Positions 16,284 through 22,830 of a DNA stretch of 45,528 nt are shown in pieces. The stretch lies in the NCBI GenBank assembly GCA_002320035.1, contig DCJL01000002.1, positions 50,838 to 96,365 of the forward strand, read 5' to 3'. This stretch comes from Clostridiales bacterium UBA1701. GTDB lineage: Bacteria > Bacillota > Clostridia > Oscillospirales > Oscillospiraceae. The notes beneath the pieces are model-generated. The model searched no databases, was not told the DNA's origin, and worked only from the letters and a program-made list of their open reading frames with translations. A program made the translations under genes and the position numbers. Within the stretch, counting starts at the first letter, position 1, and the number at the start of each line of letters is the position of its first letter.

Positions 16284-16355
16284 GTTTTGTTCTCCTTTTC
16301 GTTTTTTTGAGACTTTCAGGTAGCTTCAAGGCGCCGAAATTACTGATTATCCGTC

Positions 16356-16373
16356 ATTGTAACCGTTTACAAT
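16356..16373. promoter_or_regulatory. LacI-family operator before the sugar operon
   Basis: ATTGTAACCGTTTACAAT is an almost perfect 18-bp palindrome with a central CpG, the form bound by LacI/GalR regulators. It differs by one base from the perfect palindrome before the lacI-type gene (17428-17445). It lies about 75 nt upstream of the operon's first ATG. A TTGTAA within it, 17 nt from a weak TAATCA, could be the promoter; no better -10 is visible. Confidence 0.8.
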
Positions 16374-16406
16374 TCTGGGCAAAAAATAACTCGGCTTGAC
16401 GCCTTG

Positions 16407-17408
16407 TTATTTTGTTGAGGCTCGCTCGATGATCCCTACCGGCAACAGACTCTGCCCCGGACGCAGCTCTGTCGCTTGCAGTTGCTTCATGAGAAGCTTT
16501 GCTGCCGAAACTCCCAGCTTTGTAACGTCTATTTCAACGACTGTCATGGCGGGGTCTGCAGCCGCCGCCAGAACACTGTCGTCAAAACCAATTACCTGTA
16601 CCTGCTCAGGAATTCTGATCCCACGCTTGTACAGCTCTCGGAGGAAGTAAAACGCAATGGTACTGTCAGAGGCCACATAAGCTTCGCACAGTATGTCCTT
16701 ATGCGTCTCAACATATGCTGCAATCTGTTCCGGAGAAACAAGGCCGTCCGAAATATAGCAATCTTTCTTTTCAATCCCAGCGGCCTCCAGCGCGTTGCAG
16801 TAGCCCTGGAAACGCTCTGAAACAAACATCTTGTCAAAGCTGTTGGTGAGAAAGCCCACGCTGTCAACGCCGGTCTGGAGAAGGCGCTCGGTCGCACGAT
16901 GACCGGCTTCGATGTTGTCGATATCCACCCAGAGTGTACCCTCCTCCTGGGAGCGGCCGGCAATCACAAAGGGGATCTGGCTTTCACGCAGCAGCTCCAG
17001 TAACTCTCCGTGTGCCATTTCACTGAGGAGGACAAGGCCGTCAATGCGGTTTTCATGGATCAGGGTCCTCACCGTGGACACGGCATCTACGCCTGTCCCC
17101 ACGTGGCAGATCATCAGATAATAGCTGTTGCGGGTCAGCTCATGCTCCAGCCCATATTGGATTTTGAGAAAGAAGTCGTTTCCATAGGTCTCGGTGTTGC
17201 TATCGTCAATCGCAAGGGCAATTGTCTTGCTGTTACCGTGGAGAAGGCCGCGCGCCATCATGCTGGGCTGGTAGTCCAGCGCCTCAATAGCCTGCCGCAC
17301 TTTCTCGACAGAGGCTTCCGCGATCAAGGGGCTGTGATTGAGATAGCGCGACACGGTAGCCACCGAAACGCCCGCAAATTTTGCCACATCTTTGATCGTC
17401 GCTTTCAT
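16407..17408 (-). CDS. LacI/GalR-family transcriptional regulator
   Basis: Sugar-responsive repressor of about 333 residues. The helix-turn-helix and hinge occupy residues about 3-55 (IKDVAKFAGVSVATVSRYLN), followed by the periplasmic-binding-protein-like effector domain. ATG 17408 is chosen for AAGGG 6-8 nt upstream; an in-frame start 18 nt earlier would overlap the operator. Matching operators before its own gene and before the adjacent operon indicate that it controls both. It is transcribed in the same direction as the operon, from its own promoter. Confidence 0.93.
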   Translation of the reverse strand: MKATIKDVAKFAGVSVATVSRYLNHSPLIAEASVEKVRQAIEALDYQPSMMARGLLHGNSKTIALAIDDSNTETYGNDFFLKIQYGLEHELTRNSYYLMICHVGTGVDAVSTVRTLIHENRIDGLVLLSEMAHGELLELLRESQIPFVIAGRSQEEGTLWVDIDNIEAGHRATERLLQTGVDSVGFLTNSFDKMFVSERFQGYCNALEAAGIEKKDCYISDGLVSPEQIAAYVETHKDILCEAYVASDSTIAFYFLRELYKRGIRIPEQVQVIGFDDSVLAAAADPAMTVVEIDVTKLGVSAAKLLMKQLQATELRPGQSLLPVGIIERASTK

Positions 17409-17427
17409 GATTGCCCTTCTTTCCATA

Positions 17428-17445
17428 ATTGTAACCGGTTACAAT
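17428..17445. promoter_or_regulatory. Perfect LacI-family operator before regulator gene
   Basis: ATTGTAACCGGTTACAAT is a perfect 18-bp palindrome. It lies just downstream of the -10 box (17458-17463), covering the expected transcription start, so binding would block the regulator's own promoter (autoregulation). Confidence 0.85.
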
Positions 17446-17457
17446 ATACTATGGCAA

Positions 17458-17486
17458 GTATATTCCTTTTAAGTTCTACTTGTCAA
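17458..17486 (-). promoter_or_regulatory. Promoter of the LacI-type regulator gene
   Basis: On the minus strand TTGACA (17486-17481) and TATACT (17463-17458) are 17 bp apart, a near-consensus sigma-A promoter directed at the regulator gene, with the operator immediately downstream. Confidence 0.8.
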
Positions 17487-17577
17487 CAGGAAAATGTGCG
17501 CAAAAAAAGTCCGACATTCTTTTGCAAGATGCACAAGGAACATCAGGCAGAATAACCCTTATTCTTGATTACAGTTT

Positions 17578-17667
17578 TACGCAAAAATGCCTCTGAACCA
17601 TTTCTGATTCAGAGGCATTTTCAGTGTTACTCATTAGGCGCAAAGCTTCTGCGTAAGGTCTGCGTAA
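17578..17667. repeat. Integrase arm-type repeats, right end
   Basis: TTACGCA (17578-17584), ACTCATTAGGCGC (17629-17641) and two direct TGCGTAA units (17650-17656, 17661-17667) lie between the cargo and groEL. The TGCGTAA pair matches the left-end pair (237-255), and the 13-mer is the exact reverse complement of 1451-1463 beside xis/int. They support this being the right end of the same element. Confidence 0.6.
17585..17619 (-). terminator. Replacement groEL terminator supplied by the element
   Basis: AATGCCTCTGAA (17586-17597) and TTCAGAGGCATT (17608-17619) form a perfect 12-bp stem. On the minus strand it is followed by a run of T, so it would stop transcripts coming out of groEL before they enter the cargo's regulator gene. 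The sequence lies on the element side of the attachment core. Confidence 0.75.
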
Positions 17668-17751
17668 GCTCGAACTTTTCACGTTCAAAAGTTTGCGTTT
17701 TCATGAAGATCAGATACCAATTCGTTGACTTTCTTTCTTGAAAGTTGCGTC

Positions 17752-19377
17752 TTAGTACATGCCGCCCATGTCGGGTGCAGCGGGCATAGGGGGATTTTTC
17801 TCGGGAATATCCGCGACCAGGCTCTCGGTGGTGAGGACCATGGAGGCCACGGAGGCAGCATTCTCAAGCGCACTGCGGCAAACCTTGGTGGGGTCAACGA
17901 TGCCGAGCTCTATCATATCACCGTAGGAGCCGTTGGCGGCGTCGTAGCCGTAGTTGGCGTTTTCGCTGCTGGAGACATTATTCAGAATAACAGCGCCCTC
18001 CACGCCGGCGTTGGCGGCAATCTGCATGATGGGGGCCTTCAGGGCTTTGACCACAATGGCGGCGCCTGTCTTTTCGTCACCCTCCATGGAGCTCAGAAGC
18101 TTCTCGGCGGCCTTAGAGGCTACCACATAGGCAGTGCCGCCGCCGGCCACAATACCTTCCGCGACTGCGGCGCGGGTGGCATTCAACGCGTCCTCGATGC
18201 GGAGCTTCTTCTCCTTCATCTCGGTCTCGGTGGCGGCGCCAACCTTGATAACAGCGACACCGCCGCTGAGCTTGGCAAGACGCTCCTGGAGCTTCTCCTT
18301 GTCATACTCGGAGGTAGTGGTCTCTATCTGGCGCTGAATCTGAGAGGCACGGGCCTTGATCTCATCACTGGAGCCTGCGCCGTCGACGATGACGGTGTTC
18401 TCCTTGGTGACCTTGACCTGGTGGGCCTGGCCAAGCATGCTGATATCGGTATCCTTAAGCTCCATGCCCAGTTCACTGGAGATGACCTGGCCGCCGGTGA
18501 GCACGGCGATATCCTGGAGCATTTCCTTGCGGCGGTCGCCAAAGCCGGGGGCCTTGACGCAGACGCAGGTGAAAGTGCCGCGCAGTTTGTTGAGAATGAT
18601 GGTGGCAAGGGCCTCGCCCTCTACGTCCTCTGCGATGATCAGCAGCTTTCTGCCGGCCTTGACAATCTGCTCCAGCAGGGGGAGAACTTCCTGGATATTG
18701 GAAATCTTCTTGTCGGTAATGAGGATGAGCGCATCGTCGATGACGGCCTCCATCTTGTCCATATCGGTAGCCATGTAGGGGGAGAGGTAGCCTCTGTCGA
18801 ACTGCATGCCCTCGACCACATCGCTGTATGTCTCGGCGGTCTTGGATTCCTCAATGGTGATAACGCCGTTCTGGCTGACTTTCTCCATGGCTTCGGAGAT
18901 CAGGGAACCGATGAGCTCGTCCCCGGAGGAGATGGTTCCGACTCTGGCGATATCCTTGGAGCCGGAGACAGGCTGGGAGATGGCCTTGACAGCGGCAACT
19001 GCCTCAGCGGTGGCTTTCTGGATGCCGCGCTTCATGGTCATGGGGTTGGCGCCGGCGGCCAGATTCTTAAGACCCTCGTTTATCATGGCCTGGGCCAGGA
19101 CAGTGGCGGAGGTGGTGCCGTCACCGGCTACATCATTGGTCTTGGTGGAGACTTCCTTAATGAGCTGCGCGCCCATGTTTTCAAAAGCGTCCTCCAGCTC
19201 GATCTCTTTTGCAATGGTCACGCCGTCGTTGGTGATCAGGGGGGTGCCGAACTTCTTGTCCAGAACCACATTGCGGCCTTTGGGGCCAAGCGTTATCTTG
19301 ACGGTGTCAGCCAGCTGGTTGACGCCGCGCTCTATTGCTTTTCTTGCTTCTTCACCGTAAATAATCTGTTTCGCCAT
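17752..19377 (-). CDS. groEL: Chaperonin GroEL (Hsp60)
   Basis: Cytosolic 60-kDa chaperonin that folds proteins with GroES in an ATP-driven cycle. The 541 residues are full length. It starts MAKQIIYGEEARKAIERGV; the nucleotide-binding signatures LGPKGRN and DVAGDGTTSATVL (about 85-97) and the GAGSS and VAGGG segments are intact, and the C-terminus is MGGMY. Second gene of the groES-groEL operon, 13 nt after groES. Repressed through the CIRCE element upstream. The last codons overlap the attachment core of the mobile element, which regenerates a correct GroEL tail; the native terminator is now at 1-51. Confidence 0.98.
   Translation of the reverse strand: MAKQIIYGEEARKAIERGVNQLADTVKITLGPKGRNVVLDKKFGTPLITNDGVTIAKEIELEDAFENMGAQLIKEVSTKTNDVAGDGTTSATVLAQAMINEGLKNLAAGANPMTMKRGIQKATAEAVAAVKAISQPVSGSKDIARVGTISSGDELIGSLISEAMEKVSQNGVITIEESKTAETYSDVVEGMQFDRGYLSPYMATDMDKMEAVIDDALILITDKKISNIQEVLPLLEQIVKAGRKLLIIAEDVEGEALATIILNKLRGTFTCVCVKAPGFGDRRKEMLQDIAVLTGGQVISSELGMELKDTDISMLGQAHQVKVTKENTVIVDGAGSSDEIKARASQIQRQIETTTSEYDKEKLQERLAKLSGGVAVIKVGAATETEMKEKKLRIEDALNATRAAVAEGIVAGGGTAYVVASKAAEKLLSSMEGDEKTGAAIVVKALKAPIMQIAANAGVEGAVILNNVSSSENANYGYDAANGSYGDMIELGIVDPTKVCRSALENAASVASMVLTTESLVADIPEKNPPMPAAPDMGGMY
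17754..17767. other. Right attachment core inside groEL 3' end
   Basis: AGTACAT-g-CCGCCC matches 73-86 (AGTACAT-c-CCGCCC) at 13 of 14 positions and encodes the GGMY end of GroEL. Together the two sites bound the mobile element. Imperfect identity may reflect drift, or a shorter true core on one side of the mismatch. Confidence 0.7.
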
Positions 19378-19390
19378 TTTAATTGCCTCC

Positions 19391-19675
19391 TTACTCTATA
19401 ACAGCCAGAATGTCAGACTGGCGGACAATGGTATACTCCACTTCATCCAGCTTTACCTTGCTGCCGCTGTACTTGCCAACCAGAACGTTCTGCCCGGCCT
19501 TGACGATCATATCTACCTGGTTGCCCTCGACCATGCCGCCGGGGCCAACCTCGACTACCTCGTACACTTCGGGCTTCTCCTGGGCGGAAGCGGTCAGGAA
19601 AATGCCGGAGGAGGTGCGCTCCTCGGCTGCGTTCTGCTTGAGAACAACTCTGTCAGCCAACGGTCTAAGTTTCAT
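19391..19675 (-). CDS. groES: Co-chaperonin GroES (Hsp10)
   Basis: A 94-residue co-chaperonin that caps the GroEL ring. The sequence MKLRPLADRVVLKQNAAEERT and the mobile-loop region TSSGIFLTASAQEKPE are typical, and the length is standard. First gene of the groESL operon; GGAGG lies 7 nt before the ATG. Controlled by CIRCE (19719-19745) and the sigma-A promoter just upstream. Confidence 0.98.
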   Translation of the reverse strand: MKLRPLADRVVLKQNAAEERTSSGIFLTASAQEKPEVYEVVEVGPGGMVEGNQVDMIVKAGQNVLVGKYSGSKVKLDEVEYTIVRQSDILAVIE

Positions 19676-19718
19676 TTCTTATATACCTCCAAATGTTTTT
19701 TTACAAAAAGCAACACCG

Positions 19719-19745
19719 TTAGCACTCAACACTCAGGAGTGCTAA
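19719..19745. promoter_or_regulatory. CIRCE operator (HrcA site) of groESL
   Basis: TTAGCACTC-N9-GAGTGCTAA, the exact CIRCE consensus, within longer 14-bp arms (19714-19727 and 19737-19750). HrcA binding here represses groESL outside heat stress. It lies between the promoter and groES. Confidence 0.97.
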
Positions 19746-19753
19746 CGGTGCTT

Positions 19754-19781
19754 ATAATACCACACTTTTATAATTTTGCAA
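19754..19781 (-). promoter_or_regulatory. groESL promoter
   Basis: On the minus strand TTGCAA (19781-19776) and TATTAT (19759-19754) with a 16-bp spacer, directly upstream of CIRCE, which would overlap the transcription start. Confidence 0.75.
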
Positions 19782-19841
19782 GTCCCCAGAAGAAAAATTT
19801 GGGGAAAATTTTATTAATTTTTTGTTACGGATTTTGAATGA

Positions 19842-20795
19842 TTATCCCAAGGCCACAGCAGAAGCTTTGACTTGCGCCTGTGAAACGCCGAAGAAGCTGA
19901 GACCCTGGGGGACGATGAGCCGCAGCGCGCTCCGCTCCAACTTCATGCGTACCTTGTCGGTATACATGGCTTCTCCGTCGATATTCACAACGGTTTCCTC
20001 GTCAAAGTCGATCTCCAGCTCCGTTCCCCGCAGGTGGCTTATATATTTGGGAATCCGGTCCGCCTTTCCGGCGGCATATTTTCCGATGAGGGCGGCAAAG
20101 GTAAACAGACTCACCTTCTTTACAACAAAAATATCCAGGATCCCATCATCCGGCCGGGCGTCCAGGCTGGGGTTGAAGCCGCCGCCGTAAAAGCGGCCGT
20201 TGCAGGCACAGACCAGCGTGTGCCCGCCGGCAGAGGAAAAGTCTCCGCAGCGCACGCGCATATTTCGGCTTATACCCTGGAACACATTCACAACGGCTGA
20301 CACCACATAGCCCGTGGCCCCGCCTATGAGAGGGAGCCTGCTGTATTTATGTACGCTGGTGCCGATGCGCGCGTCAATGCCCACGGAGCAGATGTTGGCG
20401 CTGTACCGGCCATTGCAGTTTATCAGGTCAATCGGCGTCTCCCAGCCGGCAAGCAGGGCATCCAGGTTCCGATAGAGCTCCTTCTCATCGCCAAACATGC
20501 GGCAGAAGTCGTTGCCGGTGCCGGTGGGGAAGGGGCAGACGGCCACATTGGGCAGACCCGCCGCGCCGCAGACGCATTCGTTAAAAGTGCCGTCACCGCC
20601 GCAGGCATAGACCCGGAGCTGCCCGCCCTTTTTTGCTTCCCGGATAATTTTGCCCGGAGCGTCCATGGGGGCGCGCGTCACATATATTTCATACTCGCCT
20701 TTATGCCGGGCAAAGGCCGCCTCCACTTTGGCGCGGACTTCCTCGGTATGGTCCCTGCCGCCGGCGGTGGGGTTGACGATGAACAGATGCTTCAT
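19842..20795 (-). CDS. Diacylglycerol/lipid kinase family protein (YegS/DgkB-like)
   Basis: Cytosolic or membrane-associated lipid kinase of 317 residues. It starts MKHLFIVNPTAGG and has the catalytic nucleotide-binding motif ACGGDGTFNECV and PTGTGNDFCRMF (about 63-102), typical of DAGK_cat proteins. The C-terminal beta-rich lipid-binding domain includes NIDGEAM. It probably phosphorylates diacylglycerol or a related lipid in phospholipid recycling. The rRNA methyltransferase gene ends 21 nt upstream, so the two are likely cotranscribed. Confidence 0.88.
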   Translation of the reverse strand: MKHLFIVNPTAGGRDHTEEVRAKVEAAFARHKGEYEIYVTRAPMDAPGKIIREAKKGGQLRVYACGGDGTFNECVCGAAGLPNVAVCPFPTGTGNDFCRMFGDEKELYRNLDALLAGWETPIDLINCNGRYSANICSVGIDARIGTSVHKYSRLPLIGGATGYVVSAVVNVFQGISRNMRVRCGDFSSAGGHTLVCACNGRFYGGGFNPSLDARPDDGILDIFVVKKVSLFTFAALIGKYAAGKADRIPKYISHLRGTELEIDFDEETVVNIDGEAMYTDKVRMKLERSALRLIVPQGLSFFGVSQAQVKASAVALG

Positions 20796-20816
20796 TGCTT
20801 TTCCATCTCCAAAATC

Positions 20817-21935
20817 TTATTTTCTGTTGAGATACATGAAAAGATCGCACTTTATCATGCCGTTATAAAGCTTGCGCTTCTTGTCAGACTGGCGGCCAAA
20901 GCAGCGCTCAAATTCCGTATGGGAGGACAGCAGGAAAAGCTGCCAGTTTTCGCAGCGCCGCAGCGCCGCACCAAAGCCCCGGTAAAGCGCTTCGGCCTGC
21001 TGCTTTTCCATAATGCGCTCGCCATAAGGCGGATTTGTGACGATGAGCCCCCTCTCTGTCTGCCGGTCAAAGGCCATGGCGTCGGCCACCTCAAATCGGA
21101 CCAGGTCCTCAACGCCGGCCCTTTGGGCGTTCTCCCTGGCCATCTCCACGGCCTTGGGGTCAATGTCACTGCCGAGAATTCGGTATTTTCCGCTGAATTC
21201 CCGCGTCCTGGCGGCCTCTGCGGCCCGCTGCCATATCTCTGCTTCAAAGCCGGGCCAGCGCATGGAGGAAAAGCTCCGCATAAGCCCGGGGGCCCGGTTT
21301 TTGGCAATAAGGGCGGCCTCGATGGGAATGGTTCCGCTGCCGCAGAAGGGGTCACAGAACTCGTCCCGCCCGCGATAACGGGAGAGCTGTACCATGGCCG
21401 CGGCAAGCGTCTCTTTCAGGGGGGCTGCGTTGTGGGCCGGGCGGTAACCTCGTTTATGGAGTCCGTCGCCGGTGGTATCCACGCAGAGGGAGACGCGGTC
21501 CTTCATGATTGAAAAGCGAATCTGGTACAGCGGCCCGGTCTCCGGGAACCATTCAATGCCGTAGCTGGCTTTCAGGCGCTCCACAACGGCTTTTTTTATA
21601 ATGCTCTGGCAGTCGGAAACAGAAAAAAGCTTGGAGCTGAGGCTGTGCCCTTTTACGGGAAAGGCGCCGTCTCTGGGGATAAGCCGCTCCCAGGGCAGGG
21701 CGCGGGTGCCCTCGAAAAGCGCCTCAAAGCTCAACGCGTCAAAACTGCCCAGCTCTATCATGACCCTCTCGCCTGTACGCAGGCAGATATTTGCTGTCGC
21801 CACAGACTCCGGCCCGCCGGTAAAGTATACCCGCCCGTTTTCCGCGGCTACGTTCTCCATACCAAGCCTCCGAAGCTCATCGGCTATTGGCCCTTCAAGC
21901 CCAAGCAGGCATGGGACGCATAATTTATAATTCAC
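20817..21935 (-). CDS. THUMP-domain class I rRNA N2-guanine methyltransferase (RlmL/YpsC-like)
   Basis: SAM-dependent RNA methyltransferase of about 372 residues. A THUMP RNA-binding domain occupies about 40-150. The methyltransferase part shows FCDPFCGSGTIPIEAAL (motif I) and the N2-amino methylase motif TNPPYGER. The relatives are YpsC and the N-terminal half of E. coli RlmL, which methylate 23S rRNA guanine. GTG 21935 (VNYKLCVPCLLGLEG) is preferred to ATG 21950 because GAGG lies 9 nt upstream and relatives start there; the ATG would overlap that site. Followed closely by the lipid kinase gene. Confidence 0.85.
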   Translation of the reverse strand: MNYKLCVPCLLGLEGPIADELRRLGMENVAAENGRVYFTGGPESVATANICLRTGERVMIELGSFDALSFEALFEGTRALPWERLIPRDGAFPVKGHSLSSKLFSVSDCQSIIKKAVVERLKASYGIEWFPETGPLYQIRFSIMKDRVSLCVDTTGDGLHKRGYRPAHNAAPLKETLAAAMVQLSRYRGRDEFCDPFCGSGTIPIEAALIAKNRAPGLMRSFSSMRWPGFEAEIWQRAAEAARTREFSGKYRILGSDIDPKAVEMARENAQRAGVEDLVRFEVADAMAFDRQTERGLIVTNPPYGERIMEKQQAEALYRGFGAALRRCENWQLFLLSSHTEFERCFGRQSDKKRKLYNGMIKCDLFMYLNRK

Positions 21936-22264
21936 AGGAAAATACCTCATTCAAATTAGAATCAGCCTCGCGGGGCGGCAAAACCGTCCGCCGGCATACA
22001 AATAATAATACAACAAATTTTTTAAGCTGTAAACGGATTATTAGAAATAAAAAGAAAGTTTTCAATTCATCAAAAAAATACCCTTTTCTATTGTGAAGGG
22101 GACGGGGTCCGGGGGCGATTGTGAAAAATGTGTGCGGGGGAGGCAAAAAAATGACTTTTACACAAAATTGCACTAATTTGTGCAAAAATGCTATTGAAAT
22201 TATTTAAGTTTAGCGGTATATTAGCATCAAGTCATAATTTGTTCATTTTTTCGGAGGGCTGCAT
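21936..22264. other. AT-rich divergent intergenic region
   Basis: About 330 bases between divergently oriented genes. It contains a clear plus-strand promoter near the right side (22194-22222) and a weak hairpin (CCCTTTTC/GTGAAGGGG near 22081-22101). The strongly AT-rich stretch around 22000-22080 may act as an upstream promoter element. I see no RNA gene. Confidence 0.4.
22194..22222 (+). promoter_or_regulatory. Promoter of the unknown gene-cstA operon
   Basis: TTGAAA (22194-22199), a 17-bp spacer and TATATT (22217-22222), followed about 40 nt later by the 22265 start codon with GGAGG upstream. Confidence 0.75.
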
Positions 22265-22789
22265 ATGGCGATACAGCGCCCGGAGTTCCTGGAAGTGCTG
22301 AAAGATTCCTACAGCGCTTACTACAACATCATCCCGTGCGACGCGCCGGAGGGCCTTCCTCTGGCTTTCAGGGCGGATTACTTCTCCCGCGCGGAGAGGT
22401 ATTGGATTTCAAAAAGCATTCCCATCTGGGGCAATGAGACGAATGAATATGCCTACATTTTCTCGGCTCCGGCCTTTGACAGCGCCCTGGCCGAAAAATG
22501 CATCGACTTTGCCCTGAAGGATGGGCTGCCCCGGGTCAGGCCCCACAGAGAGCACCAGTATACAAACATAAAGGTTCTTTTTGTTGCAGACAGCTTTGAT
22601 GAACCCAGCCGCAGAACTATCCAGAAAAAAAGCTTTTCCAAGAGCTATAAGTTCTCACTGCACGGCTTTACAAACCTTCTGACTGCCGCCGTGGATCTGA
22701 GCGAGAGCAGGGCTTATACCAATAAGGCAGGACACGAGCTTGCCGGATACTTTAAAAAGCTATTCGCCTCAAGGGAGGAGAAAGCCTGA
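22265..22789 (+). CDS. Conserved-looking protein of unknown function upstream of CstA-family gene
   Basis: A soluble, 174-residue protein that I do not recognise. It has no signal peptide or membrane segment, and is rich in aromatic residues (AYYNIIPC, RYWISKSIPIWG, NEYAYIFSAP), with a lysine-rich second half (KKSFSKSYKFSLHGF). It has its own promoter and GGAGG. Only 41 nt separate it from the CstA-family carrier gene on the same strand with no terminator seen between, so they are probably one operon, and it may regulate or support that carrier. This link is inferred from position alone. Confidence 0.7.
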   Translation: MAIQRPEFLEVLKDSYSAYYNIIPCDAPEGLPLAFRADYFSRAERYWISKSIPIWGNETNEYAYIFSAPAFDSALAEKCIDFALKDGLPRVRPHREHQYTNIKVLFVADSFDEPSRRTIQKKSFSKSYKFSLHGFTNLLTAAVDLSESRAYTNKAGHELAGYFKKLFASREEKA

Positions 22790-22830
22790 GGCGAATGGTA
22801 ATAAAACATTTTTTATAAGGAGTGAAAAGT

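Noticed and set aside
17725..19401. 558-codon open frame on the plus strand
   Set aside because: Exactly antisense to groEL; Gly/His/Asp-rich shadow with no ribosome binding site.
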